64,000 bases of DNA from Patiriisocius sp047730165 (GTDB lineage: Bacteria; Bacteroidota; Bacteroidia; Flavobacteriales; Flavobacteriaceae), in NCBI RefSeq assembly GCF_047730165.1, contig NZ_CP159834.1, forward strand, positions 496,001 through 560,000, in the 5' to 3' direction. Both the position numbers and the translations under genes were made by a program. Below are positions 52,534 to 61,028 of this stretch, in pieces (within the stretch, counting starts at the first letter, position 1; each line of letters begins with the position of its first letter). Below the pieces are notes generated by a model that had not been told where the DNA came from, ran no database searches, and saw only the letters and a program-made list of their open reading frames with translations.

Positions 52534-52969
52534 AGAAAAAGCAACAATAATAAAAATAAATCACATTTCCGAAGCAGAAAACGAAGCTGCTTTTAAAACC
52601 ATTCTTACGAGGCATTTAAATGCAGTAACCGACAGAGATACGCTTGCCTTAAAAGCCACTTTATCTCATAATGGCGCCATGGAATTCATACAACCCAAAG
52701 CAGAAATCCGTTACAACGTAGCCGATTTTATGGAAATGCAAGCAGCTTGCTTTCAAAAACCTAACGGGAGTTTTGATGCCAAAATAGAAAGTATGGCTGT
52801 GATTGGAAACCTAGGTGTTGCCAGCACAGAAATCATCTACAGTGAGTCAGATTCTGACGGCTAACCGTACTTTAACAGAATGAAAGTAAGTTATACATTG
52901 GAAAAAGTAGAGGGTAACCGGTATGCTCTTATGGACAACGCCAATTCTATTGAACGGTCTGTGGATTGA
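52454..52969 (+). pseudogene. Decayed SnoaL/DUF4440-like (NTF2 fold) lipoprotein gene
   Basis: One continuous frame of 171 codons with two nonsense codons: TAG at 52499 (codon 16) and TAA at 52862 (codon 137; context SDSDG-stop-PYFNRMKVSY). It keeps a lipobox-like FLSACEE. The body follows the NTF2/SnoaL layout: HLNAVTDRDTLALKATLS, then IQPKAEIRYNVADFMEMQ, KIESMAVIGNLGVASTEIIY and MKVSYTLEKVEGNRYALMDN. Both stops are single-base changes from sense codons. It ends 8 nt before the convergent gene. Confidence 0.8.
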
Positions 52970-52976
52970 GCTCCAT

Positions 52977-53858
52977 TTAAATTTTATTAATGAAGGTAAT
53001 AAAAGCATCCTCAGAAGTATTGAGTATCGTTCGGGTGCTAATCAAATTATCATTATCTAAAATCTCAATCTTAACCGTATTAGGCGAGGACAACCCCTCA
53101 TTTATGGCTTCAATGCGAACTCGTACTGTTGCATCTTTTATAGTAGTAAGAATTATTTTTTGTTTTTTTGCAGTTAGGCTAAAATTTTCTAACACCAATT
53201 TATCATTAATATATAAATTGATCCTGTCATTATCTACTTTACCTGAATCATAAATAGAAAAAATCACCTCTTTAGACTTTGTGAAGATGTTTAGATTTTC
53301 GCCTTTTTTAATGGAACTCTGAATTAAGGTATCTACGGTTACTCCCGCACTAAATTTATCTTTTATCTCAGCAGATACCCGCTTTGATTTCTGTAGTTTT
53401 TTATCAATTTTTTCTGCCCGCGCTTGTGCGATTTCAACACTTGTCATAAACAAATCTCCACTAAGACAAGGTTTACTATCTATATACTTTCCTTCAAACT
53501 TTCCTTCAAACATTTTATTCGTTTTCAACTTTCTTACCGAATTAGAAAAGTGCACCAAACACATATCAAAATTATCTACTGGAGACTTTGTATAAACGAT
53601 ATCATATTCCTTAAAACTGAAGTCTTGAGTGTCTTGATTATAACTACCCGTTATATTTGACTTTGTTTCATAAGGCCCTCCTAAATCTGAAATGGAGTAG
53701 CCTTTGATCGTTCCGTCCGTTTCTTCAAATACCAATTTGTAAGAAATAAAAGCAGAGTCATTTAATTTTATTGCCCCCATATATTCAAAAGGCACATTTT
53801 GTGCATTGCAAAAAAAAGAAAATAGACAGATAAAAGTTAAGAAATAAAAGTTCTTCAT
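52977..53858 (-). CDS. Secreted protein of unknown function
   Basis: Exported protein of 293 residues; signal peptide about 1-19 (FFCNAQ). It appears to have an N-terminal beta-rich domain (about 20-130, FEYMGAIKLNDSAFISYKLVFEETDG), a short helical Lys-rich linker, and a C-terminal beta domain (VIFSIYDSGKVDNDRINLYIN...RVRIEAINEGLSSPNTVKIEIL). The second domain resembles calcium- or ligand-binding beta sandwiches seen in gliding bacteria, but I do not recognise the family. Intact, unlike the adjacent remnants; divergent from the TM2 gene with overlapping promoters. Confidence 0.75.
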   Translation of the reverse strand: MKNFYFLTFICLFSFFCNAQNVPFEYMGAIKLNDSAFISYKLVFEETDGTIKGYSISDLGGPYETKSNITGSYNQDTQDFSFKEYDIVYTKSPVDNFDMCLVHFSNSVRKLKTNKMFEGKFEGKYIDSKPCLSGDLFMTSVEIAQARAEKIDKKLQKSKRVSAEIKDKFSAGVTVDTLIQSSIKKGENLNIFTKSKEVIFSIYDSGKVDNDRINLYINDKLVLENFSLTAKKQKIILTTIKDATVRVRIEAINEGLSSPNTVKIEILDNDNLISTRTILNTSEDAFITFINKI

Positions 53859-53872
53859 TGAATGAAATTAGC

Positions 53873-53898
53873 TACATTTGATTGTACTAACAAAAATA
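53873..53898. promoter_or_regulatory. Overlapping divergent promoter boxes
   Basis: TACATTTG on the plus strand (53873-53880, for the TM2 gene) and TATTTTTG on the minus strand (53891-53898, for the 53858 gene). Both match TAnnTTTG exactly and are 10 nt apart with crossing transcription starts. The two genes probably exclude each other's polymerase. Confidence 0.65.
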
Positions 53899-53907
53899 CT
53901 AAATATT

Positions 53908-54264
53908 ATGAAATTAAAAATTACTTTACTTTTCGCATTTGTACTTCTAATGACAACGAATAGCTATGCCGGATTTCCAGTAACTAGAACAGCTACGACA
54001 ACCACTACTGAAGTGGGCAGCACAGCTGCTGCAGACCTAGTAGATGCGTCTCCTATGACATCACCAGCAGCGGTGGCATCAGATGACACGTTCTTAATTG
54101 CTTTACTGCTTTGGATTTTCTTATGGCCTGTAGCAGCGCACCGTTGGTATCTAGGTAGCCCAATAGGATGGAACATATTATTTATTGTAACCTTTGGTGG
54201 TTTCGGAATCTGGGCCTTTGTCGATTTTATAAATATATTGACTAAAAATTTTCCAGGACTTTAA
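53908..54264 (+). CDS. TM2 domain protein
   Basis: Small membrane protein of 118 residues with a signal sequence (MKLKITLLFAFVLLMTTNSYA), a Thr/Ala/Asp-rich linker, and a C-terminal TM2 domain. The latter has FLIALLLWIFLWPVAAHRWYLG, then a turn, and NILFIVTFGGFGIWAFVDF, the two helices linked by the conserved H-R-WYLG. The start at 53908 follows from the -7 box at 53873-53880. The function of TM2 proteins is largely unknown. A strong terminator follows. Confidence 0.85.
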   Translation: MKLKITLLFAFVLLMTTNSYAGFPVTRTATTTTTEVGSTAAADLVDASPMTSPAAVASDDTFLIALLLWIFLWPVAAHRWYLGSPIGWNILFIVTFGGFGIWAFVDFINILTKNFPGL

Positions 54265-54283
54265 GACCTGAATAAGTTTTCAA

Positions 54284-54317
54284 AAAAAACCCCAACAAAT
54301 TTGTTGGGGTTTTTTTA
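54284..54317 (+). terminator. Terminator of the TM2 gene
   Basis: Perfect palindrome with CCCCAACAAA / TTTGTTGGGG flanked by A and T runs, 20 nt after the stop codon. Confidence 0.9.
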
Positions 54318-54435
54318 TGCTCAAAATCTAAGAAAGTACTGTTTCAAATATGTAAAACATATTCGCTATAATTTACAGTTTACTTGACATTCGTTTCCTT
54401 GATCATTAAAAAATAAATTCTAAAAATACTTTTAC

Positions 54436-54879
54436 TGAAAAAGAAAATCAAGCCATCGAACGCTGGACTTCCTTTAGATTACCAAACAAAGTAAAGTCAC
54501 TGCGGCGGTTTTTAGCGATTGGCTGTTTTGTTACTTTTATATGGCTCGCAAAAATGACTGATGTTTAATTTCTCATTCTTTATACCTTAAAGACAGTTGG
54601 AGTTGTCGGCCCAGCAATGGTTGTACTCGCAAAAGAAAAAGTGGAAGATGAAATGAAATATGTACTGGGAGGTAATCAATGCTGTTTTCTTTTATACCTG
54701 CGCTCCTTTTTATGATAATCACGCCCTTTGCCACGACTATGATGAGCGCATTTGTAAGTAATAATTATAAACAAGTAGTGTTTGAGATAAGCCACCTTAA
54801 CAAACTCTCTTGTATTATGTTGATGTATCTTTTGGGTTTAAAAACGATGAAAAGGCTGCACCAATTATTAACACGTTAA
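54436..54879 (+). pseudogene. Decayed small membrane protein gene
   Basis: Remnant reading AIERWTSFRLPNKVKSLRRF and LAIGCFVTFIWLAKMTDV, then TAA, then FLILYTLKTVGVVGPAMVVL and KEKVEDEMKYVLGG. A frameshift near 54675 leads into MLFSFIPALLFMIITPFAT. It looks like one of the short multi-pass membrane proteins that pair with Xre regulators; the EDEM motif is typical. No intact frame remains. Confidence 0.6.
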
Positions 54880-55058
54880 AAATACAAAGAGCTATTAAAA
54901 ATTTAACACAAAATGAATTAGGAACCTCCATTAGCGTCTAGCGTCGAACAATCAACTCGCTTAAAAAAAGTAGATTAATGTTTTTCGTCTGCTTTGTAAG
55001 ACACCTATGCTAGCACTTGCTTTTAAAGCGATTCTTCTAAAAACGAATATCTAGAAGA
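54870..55058 (+). pseudogene. Decayed Xre-family regulator gene
   Basis: Remnant of a 60-70-residue helix-turn-helix regulator: NTLKIQRAIKNLTQNELGT, then SISV, TAG (54939-54941), RRTINSLKKSR. After a frameshift comes PMLALAFKAILLK. The order matches LTQEELA..GVSRQTINxIEKxxYxPSLxLAxKI of the family. With the membrane-protein remnant just upstream it formed a typical regulator/membrane pair. Confidence 0.7.
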
Positions 55059-55075
55059 CAAAAAACGCAAAACGC

Positions 55076-55107
55076 AAAAAAGTCACAGCGTTGAAACTGT
55101 GACTTTT
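55076..55107 (-). terminator. Terminator of tRNA-Gln
   Basis: Perfect 7-bp stem GTCACAG / CTGTGAC with an 8-nt loop, followed on the minus strand by TTTTTT. It lies 12 nt after the tRNA 3' end. Confidence 0.88.
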
Positions 55108-55118
55108 ACTTATAATAG

Positions 55119-55189
55119 TTGTCCTACTAGGACTCGAACCTAGAACGACGGTACCAAAAACCGATGTGTTACCATTACACCATAGGACA
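55119..55189 (-). tRNA. tRNA-Gln (anticodon TTG)
   Basis: Cloverleaf on the minus strand: acceptor TGTCCTA / TAGGACA (7 bp), D-arm with TGGTAA, anticodon stem CGGT / ACCG with loop TTTTGGT (anticodon TTG), T-arm CTAGG-TTCGAGT-CCTAG, discriminator A. The CCA end is not encoded. The promoter and terminator fit tightly around it. Confidence 0.96.
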
Positions 55190-55204
55190 ATATTATTGCG
55201 GGTG

Positions 55205-55235
55205 CAAATTTACTATATTCTTTAAATTAAACAAA
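55205..55235 (-). promoter_or_regulatory. Consensus promoter of tRNA-Gln
   Basis: Full Bacteroidota promoter on the minus strand: TTTG (55232-55235), 19-nt spacer, TAAATTTG (55205-55212). The predicted start is about 10 nt above the tRNA. The best promoter in the window. Confidence 0.85.
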
Positions 55236-55366
55236 TAAAATGCAAAAAAAATAACGTCTTTAATTTTTCCGAAGTAAAATATATGCAAACCTATTTACGT
55301 TAGCGTATTTAATGGGCGATTGGCTAATTTATTAGTAAATTCGCCACAACCAAAATTAACATATTT

Positions 55367-58300
55367 ATGGGTTCGTTTCACTTTAATAGATGGAATAAAA
55401 TTTTAGGATGGACTGTGTTTGCTATCGCACTCATCACTTATTGGCTTTGTGTAGAGCCTACGGCAAGTTTTTGGGATGCGGGTGAATACATTACCACTGC
55501 CAGTAACTTAGAAGTAGGTCACCCTCCGGGAGCACCACTCTACCAACTGTTAGGCGCCTTCTTCTCCATATTTGCTTTGGATCCAACAAACATCGCATTG
55601 ACCATTAACTTAATGTCAGTGTTTCAAAGTGCATTTACCATCTTATTTATGTTTTGGACACTTACCATTTTACTGCGCAATGTAGTAGCAAAAATGGGTG
55701 ATATTACAGATGACAAACTAAAAGGAATCCTTGCAGCAGCCTTTGTAGGATCACTAGCCTTCGCGTTTACAGATAGCTTTTGGTACAGTGCCGTTGAGGC
55801 AGAAGTGTATGCCGGAGCCATCTGTATGATGTCTATTTTATTTTATTGCGCACTACGCTGGGAACGGGAAATGAATACGCCTCGTGGCGATCGTTGGCTC
55901 ATACTCATTGCCTTTTTAATCGGACTTACCTTTGGGATTCACTTTTTGGGATTATTAACAATCCCTGCGATGGGCTTCTTATATTTCTTTAAAAATTATA
56001 AAAAAGTAACGCTTAAAAACTTCATCGTAGCAAATGTGGTGATGGTCGCAATTTTGCTCTTTATATTCAAATTACTACTCCCGTGGACTATGCAGTTCTT
56101 TAGTGCTTCGGAAATTTTCTTTGTAAACTCCATTGGGCTCCCATTCAACTCTGGGACTATCATTGCAGGGCTGCTATTCATTGCGCTGTTTTATTTTGGA
56201 CTTCGATACACAAGACAACACGGCCACGCGATGTACAACACTTTATTGCTATGTGTGCTGTTTATTTTTATTGGATTCTCTAGCTGGTTAATGCTCCCTA
56301 TTCGTGCAAATGCTGGCGTAGTGATTAATGAAAACAACCCGAACAATGCCCGCGAACTACTTGCCTATTACAATAGAGAGCAATACCCAGAAACACACTT
56401 GTTTTATGGGCCACTCTTTACAGAATTATACGCTGGCCTTGATAATGAAAATCCTTACAAGGACGATAAACCTAAGTATGAGAAAGACTTTACAAAAGGT
56501 GAATATGTAATAGTAAATGATTACAAAAACGCAAGTCAAAATACTGACGACGCACACAAGGGCATCCTCCCCCGTATGTGGAGTATTGAGAATAATGCCA
56601 ATTATCTCGAATTTACAGGCGGCGTCGACTTTGAAGTCGCAGACGGCTATCTGAGCGAACAGCGTCTTTTAGACGAAGTGCGTAGTTTTAAAGAGGCCCA
56701 TCGTGAAGGCCTCGTGGATGGAAAAGATTATAATAATTTTTTATCAGACTTTGGTCCATTTTTAGATATTGAACCCCCAAGTTTTGGGCAGAATATGCAG
56801 TTCATGTTGCAGTTTCAGATGAGTTATATGTATTGGCGCTATTTTATGTGGAATTTTTCTGGAAGACAAGACGATGTGCAAGGAGAATGGACAGATCTGC
56901 ACGGAAACTGGATAAGTGGTATTGATTTTGTCGATGAAGCTAGACTAGGTTCTCAAGAAAACTTGCCGAGTGACGTGAAAAATAATAAATCTAGAAACAC
57001 CTATTTCTTTTTACCCCTAATCCTAGGTATTATAGGATTGGTATTTCATTTTAAGAATGACAACAAATCTTGGTGGGTGCTTTTTGTGCTTTTTCTGTTT
57101 ACGGGACTCGCGCTTAAAATATACCTCAACGAGCGACCTTTTGAACCTCGAGAACGTGATTATGCCTTAGTAGGATCTTTTTATGTCTTTGCATTATGGA
57201 TAGGTTTTGGTGTGTATGCACTTTATGACCTCACTAAAGAATACTTAAAACCCAAACTGGCGCTGCCAATAGTTACTGTGGTCACCATGCTCGCAGCACC
57301 TGTTTTATTAGCCACTCAAAACTGGGATGATCACGATAGATCTGGCAAGTACACCGCACAGTCTATGGCAAAAATGTATCTGGATTCTTGTGATGAGAAT
57401 GCCATATTATTTACCATAGGAGATAATGACACTTTTGCCTTATGGTATGCTCAAAATATAGAGGGCTACCGTCAGGATGTGCGTGTAGTTAACACAAGTC
57501 TTTTCCAGACAGACTGGTACATTGACGATATGAAGAAGAAGGCTTTTACAAGCGACCCTATACCTTCACAATTGACACACGAGCAATACCGTTATGGAAC
57601 ACGAGACTTTGTGGCCTTTAAACAAACGCGATCAGATACTGTTGAGATTGATCGATGGATGGATTTTATTGCACAAGATGAGAAAAAATACATGGTAGAA
57701 TTGAATAGTGGTCAATGGGTAAACTCATTCCCTAGTAAGATTGTTCGTATTCCTGTGGATAAAGAAGCCGTCTTAAGAAATAAAATAGTTGCTGCAAAAG
57801 ATGCAGATAAAATAGTAGACAATATTTATATCGAGCTTGAAGGGGATTTCTTGTACAAAAACAGATTGTTAATGTTAGACATCGTGGCTAACAACGACTG
57901 GAAACGTCCTATCTATTTTAGTGGAGGAAGCTTTGGGGATGACGACTATATTTGGATGAAAGACTTTTTACAGCTAGATGGGGTGGTGTATAAACTAGTT
58001 CCTATTCGCACGCCACTAGACAATGGAAGTCCTTTTGATATGGGAAGAATAGACCCAGATAAAATGTATAATCTTGTGATGAATTGGGATTGGGGAAATA
58101 GTGGAAGCCCAGACATTTATCACGATACAGAGACGCGACGTAACAGTATTACATACAGAAGCAACCTTGCGAGACTTACCGAAGAACTACTTAACCAAGG
58201 TAGAAACGAGAAGGCAGAAGAAATACTAGATCTTGCGATGGAAAAAATGCCCGTTGAGCATTTTGAGTATTACTCGTTGTTAGAGCCTTACGTTTCTGGT

Positions 58301-58663
58301 TATTATGAGATAGGTGAAAAACAAAAAGCGCGTGCTGTTTATTTTGATGTCACTAAAAAGTTTCAAGAGAAGATTGAATATTACGGTTCTATTAAATTAA
58401 AACGTCAATACAATCTAGCGCAAGAAATTATTAGTGAAATAGAGCAATACCGCAATTTTATTAATGTCACGATCGTCTATGATGATGAAGCTTTTGCAAG
58501 ACAAGAAGCCGCTAAGTTTAACGAGTATCTTAAGTTGTTTAAGGCCTTCTATCGTGATGATGAGAAACTAGACATCGACAAAGACTTGAAGCAGAAAGAA
58601 GAGTTCTTAAGCCTTCCTGCGGTGCCTGTTAAGGAAGACAATATAAACATAGAAATAGAATAA
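55367..58663 (+). CDS. DUF2723 protein, O-mannosyltransferase-like membrane protein
   Basis: Large membrane protein of 1,098 residues. The first 300 residues hold about eight TM helices and the GT-C-like loop FWDAGEYITTASNLEVGHPPGAPLYQ, with acidic residues where protein O-mannosyltransferases have their catalytic Asp/Glu. A second set of helices lies at about 545-670. A soluble C-terminal half follows, with YFSGGSFGDDDYIWMKDF and helical TPR-like repeats (about 930-1080). Probable glycosyltransferase of the envelope; donor and target are unknown. Followed 6 nt later by the deacetylase gene. Confidence 0.85.
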   Translation: MGSFHFNRWNKILGWTVFAIALITYWLCVEPTASFWDAGEYITTASNLEVGHPPGAPLYQLLGAFFSIFALDPTNIALTINLMSVFQSAFTILFMFWTLTILLRNVVAKMGDITDDKLKGILAAAFVGSLAFAFTDSFWYSAVEAEVYAGAICMMSILFYCALRWEREMNTPRGDRWLILIAFLIGLTFGIHFLGLLTIPAMGFLYFFKNYKKVTLKNFIVANVVMVAILLFIFKLLLPWTMQFFSASEIFFVNSIGLPFNSGTIIAGLLFIALFYFGLRYTRQHGHAMYNTLLLCVLFIFIGFSSWLMLPIRANAGVVINENNPNNARELLAYYNREQYPETHLFYGPLFTELYAGLDNENPYKDDKPKYEKDFTKGEYVIVNDYKNASQNTDDAHKGILPRMWSIENNANYLEFTGGVDFEVADGYLSEQRLLDEVRSFKEAHREGLVDGKDYNNFLSDFGPFLDIEPPSFGQNMQFMLQFQMSYMYWRYFMWNFSGRQDDVQGEWTDLHGNWISGIDFVDEARLGSQENLPSDVKNNKSRNTYFFLPLILGIIGLVFHFKNDNKSWWVLFVLFLFTGLALKIYLNERPFEPRERDYALVGSFYVFALWIGFGVYALYDLTKEYLKPKLALPIVTVVTMLAAPVLLATQNWDDHDRSGKYTAQSMAKMYLDSCDENAILFTIGDNDTFALWYAQNIEGYRQDVRVVNTSLFQTDWYIDDMKKKAFTSDPIPSQLTHEQYRYGTRDFVAFKQTRSDTVEIDRWMDFIAQDEKKYMVELNSGQWVNSFPSKIVRIPVDKEAVLRNKIVAAKDADKIVDNIYIELEGDFLYKNRLLMLDIVANNDWKRPIYFSGGSFGDDDYIWMKDFLQLDGVVYKLVPIRTPLDNGSPFDMGRIDPDKMYNLVMNWDWGNSGSPDIYHDTETRRNSITYRSNLARLTEELLNQGRNEKAEEILDLAMEKMPVEHFEYYSLLEPYVSGYYEIGEKQKARAVYFDVTKKFQEKIEYYGSIKLKRQYNLAQEIISEIEQYRNFINVTIVYDDEAFARQEAAKFNEYLKLFKAFYRDDEKLDIDKDLKQKEEFLSLPAVPVKEDNINIEIE

Positions 58664-58668
58664 CAATC

Positions 58669-59322
58669 GTGAACCGGTTCATCACAAAAACGCCCAAGCT
58701 TGTCCATTGGTTATTCCCAAAACGAGTTTGGGCGTTTTCACGTTCACAACCCACAGTTTACCTCACTTTTGACGACGGACCCATTCCAGAAGTCACTCCC
58801 TGGGTGTTAGACTTACTACGGAAATATGATGCACGTGCTACTTTCTTTTGTATTGGAGAAAACATAATGAAGCATCCGGAAATAGCAACTCAAATACTCG
58901 CTGAAGGTCATCGCATAAGCAATCATACCTTCTATCATAAAAATGGCTGGAAGACTTCTTATACTGATTACCTAAAAGACTTCGAAAAATTCAATTCTGA
59001 ATTCAGAATTCTGAATTCAGAATTGAAAAAATCAGCAATCACAATCCCCTTCCGACCGCCTTATGGCAAAATGACTTCAAGACAGGCAAGGGCCATCTTA
59101 AAAAAAGGACACGATATTATAATGTGGGATGTATTGAGCGGGGATTATGATGAAAACATTTCAGAAGCAACGTGTCTTAAAAATGTACTTAACCATATTA
59201 AAAAAGGCAGTATTATCGTTTTTCACGATAGTCTTAAAGCAGAAAAAAACTTGAGGTATGCGTTGCCTAAAGTATTAGAGTATATTAAAAATAGGGGCTG
59301 GAATTGTGACACAATTTCTTAA
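58669..59322 (+). CDS. Polysaccharide deacetylase (NodB domain)
   Basis: Carbohydrate esterase family 4 protein of 217 residues. Motif 1 TFDDGP (33-38, D35/D36), motif 2 SNHTFYH (84-90, metal ligands H86 and H90), motif 3 FRPPYG (128-133), then WDVLSGDYDE and IIVFHDS. All catalytic and metal residues are present. It starts with GTG 6 nt after the DUF2723 stop, so the pair is co-translated. Residues about 108-119 are encoded by a 38-bp perfect palindrome and lie in a variable loop. The stop codon overlaps the convergent thioredoxin stop. Confidence 0.92.
   Translation: MNRFITKTPKLVHWLFPKRVWAFSRSQPTVYLTFDDGPIPEVTPWVLDLLRKYDARATFFCIGENIMKHPEIATQILAEGHRISNHTFYHKNGWKTSYTDYLKDFEKFNSEFRILNSELKKSAITIPFRPPYGKMTSRQARAILKKGHDIIMWDVLSGDYDENISEATCLKNVLNHIKKGSIIVFHDSLKAEKNLRYALPKVLEYIKNRGWNCDTIS
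58990..59027. repeat. 38-bp perfect palindrome inside the deacetylase gene
   Basis: A 14-bp unit (AATTCTGAATTCAG) occurs twice in tandem and, with its flanks, makes a perfect 38-bp inverted repeat without spacer. It holds in-frame codons for part of a loop between motifs 2 and 3. Confidence 0.9.
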
Positions 59323-59615
59323 ACATATTCTTTTACGAGGTCGATAAGCGTTGTAGCGTCTTGCTCTCCACTTTGGCGCCATTTCATCTCGCCTTCTTTA
59401 TAAATCATTAGGGTAGGCAGTCCCTTCACACGAAGCGCTTCTGCAAGCGCTGTGTTTTTCTCTACATCTATTTTAATCACGCGAGCTTTATCGCCTAAGG
59501 CTGCCGCAACGTCCCTTAATACCGGGTGCATCATCTTACACGCACTGTCCCTTTCTGCATAAAAGTCTAGCAGAACCGGTACGTTGGTTTCTATTAATTC
59601 TCCAAATTTTGACAT
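59319..59615 (-). CDS. Thioredoxin-like protein without the CxxC pair
   Basis: Thioredoxin-fold protein of 98 residues (start MSKFGELI; the ATG at 59639 is the alternative). The fold is clear: PVLLDFYAERDSACKMMHPVL, ARVIKIDVEKN, LRVKGLPTLMIYKEGE with the cis-Pro. Where thioredoxins have WCGPC there is RDSAC, so only the second cysteine remains. Disulfide reduction by the usual mechanism is not possible. It may act as a monothiol, chaperone-like or mixed-disulfide protein. A TATCTTTG box (minus strand, 59648-59655) lies upstream. Confidence 0.85.
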   Translation of the reverse strand: MSKFGELIETNVPVLLDFYAERDSACKMMHPVLRDVAAALGDKARVIKIDVEKNTALAEALRVKGLPTLMIYKEGEMKWRQSGEQDATTLIDLVKEYV

Positions 59616-59647
59616 TTGATTTTTCTTTTTTTGTAGCATTAATAAAA

Positions 59648-59655
59648 CAAAGATA
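59648..59655 (-). promoter_or_regulatory. -7 box (TATCTTTG) of the thioredoxin-like gene
   Basis: Exact TAnnTTTG match on the minus strand, 33 nt above the chosen start at 59615. It is 9 nt above the upstream ATG, favouring the shorter protein. Confidence 0.55.
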
Positions 59656-59801
59656 ACATTTATCCTTTATAAATGGGAACTGGGTTTGCTCCGTAGTTTT
59701 TCAGAAGTATAAACGCAATAACACCACCAAATAATTACTCTGCCTGAATTGCGATAATTAAAATTCTCATTTTAACTTTATGGCACCTTCAACTTTGAAA
59801 T

Positions 59802-61028
59802 TTAGGAACTCCCCTTGGTCTTTAAAGTAATCACAGAGATTTCTGGCCATATACCCACACGTCCAGGATATGCTAGATACCCAAACCCTCTATTTACATT
59901 AATCATACTCCCTAGCTCTTCATAAATTCCTGCCCAGTTTTCATAACGATACTTGATGGGGCTCCATTTTATAAGACCTGGAATTTCGATCCCAAACTGC
60001 ATCCCATGCGTATGCCCACTTAGCGTAAGTTCTATATTTTTCGGGTGTGATTTTACCTGTTCTTGCCAGTGTGAAGGATCGTGACTGAGCAAGATCTTAA
60101 AATCTGAAGCTTCAACACCTTCACAGGCTTTATCTAAATCTCCTGCTTTTTTAAAACCACCAATTCCCCAGTTTTCAACTCCAACGAGTTTAATAGATTC
60201 TCCATTTTTTGTGATGGTTCTATGTTCATTTAAAAGTAAATCCCAGCCCATTTCTTTCTGGACCATTTTTAAATCATCTAGATTTTTAATCTTTTCTTCT
60301 GGTGTTTCCCAAGATACGTAATCTCCATAATCGTGATTCCCGAGTACGCTAAACACACCATCGGTTGCAGTCAAAGAACCAAATATTCCTTTCCAAGCAT
60401 CCATCTCTGTCGCTAAGTTATTAACGAGGTCTCCTGTAAAAAGGATCACATCGCTCTTCTGTTCATTCACAAGATCAACGGCATATTTTATTTTTTCTTC
60501 ATTGGTAAAACTCCCACTGTGGACATCACTTATCTGCGTCACTCTGTACCCATTAAAAGCCGCAGGGAGATTATCAAACTCTAATGTATATTCGTGTACT
60601 TTATAATTATATTTCCCGCGCACCATCCCATAAATGAGGCTTGCAAAAGGAATAGCCGCAATACCAAGCGCGATTGTGCTTACAAACTTTCGACGTTCAG
60701 GCATATGAAATGAGGAGGCGTCTCCCCCAAATTTCATAAAAGCCCCGACGAATAATCTGATAATATCCTCGCCAAACATAAAGATGATCAGCAATAATTT
60801 GGGAACGAAAAAGGCAATAAAAATTCCGAATACGTACATACTCTCTGCAGACATTCTTCTAGATCCTCCAGAACTCACGAGTTGATAAATAATCAAACCA
60901 AGCACGATGGCAGACACCCCAAAATAAATCCATTTTGCAATAGGTCCTTTCCAAAGAGTTCTGAAGGCTTGATACGCGTAGATATCAATAAGAATATAGA
61001 TAACAATAGGAATAATCCATCGTAACAT
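59802..61028 (-). CDS. Membrane-anchored metallophosphoesterase
   Basis: Protein of 408 residues. Four N-terminal TM helices (about 4-130) are followed by a calcineurin-like phosphoesterase domain: ISDVHSG, FTGDLVNN, VLGNHDYG, LLSHDPSHW, SGHTHGMQFG. All five metal-binding blocks are intact. The family includes YkuE/LpxH-like enzymes, and the substrate may be a phospholipid or lipid A precursor. A TATCTTTA box lies about 25 nt upstream. Not in an operon. Confidence 0.9.
   Translation of the reverse strand: MLRWIIPIVIYILIDIYAYQAFRTLWKGPIAKWIYFGVSAIVLGLIIYQLVSSGGSRRMSAESMYVFGIFIAFFVPKLLLIIFMFGEDIIRLFVGAFMKFGGDASSFHMPERRKFVSTIALGIAAIPFASLIYGMVRGKYNYKVHEYTLEFDNLPAAFNGYRVTQISDVHSGSFTNEEKIKYAVDLVNEQKSDVILFTGDLVNNLATEMDAWKGIFGSLTATDGVFSVLGNHDYGDYVSWETPEEKIKNLDDLKMVQKEMGWDLLLNEHRTITKNGESIKLVGVENWGIGGFKKAGDLDKACEGVEASDFKILLSHDPSHWQEQVKSHPKNIELTLSGHTHGMQFGIEIPGLIKWSPIKYRYENWAGIYEELGSMINVNRGFGYLAYPGRVGIWPEISVITLKTKGSS

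Noticed and set aside
52679..52864. A separate small gene of 61 codons
   Set aside because: It is the middle part of the SnoaL-like pseudogene frame (52454-52969), bounded by an internal ATG and a nonsense codon.
51661..52969. Programmed recoding or stop-codon reassignment in the broken frames
   Set aside because: TAA, TAG and TGA all interrupt the frames together with a poly-A frameshift. All neighbouring genes use normal stops, so decay is the simpler reading.
54679..54879. A 66-codon membrane peptide gene
   Set aside because: It is the frameshifted tail of the decayed membrane-protein gene; no promoter match and no conserved start.
55082..55103. CRISPR-like or attachment-site repeat next to tRNA-Gln
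   Set aside because: The inverted repeat GTCACAG/CTGTGAC is followed by a T-tract on the tRNA strand and is an ordinary terminator; no direct repeats of the tRNA end were seen.
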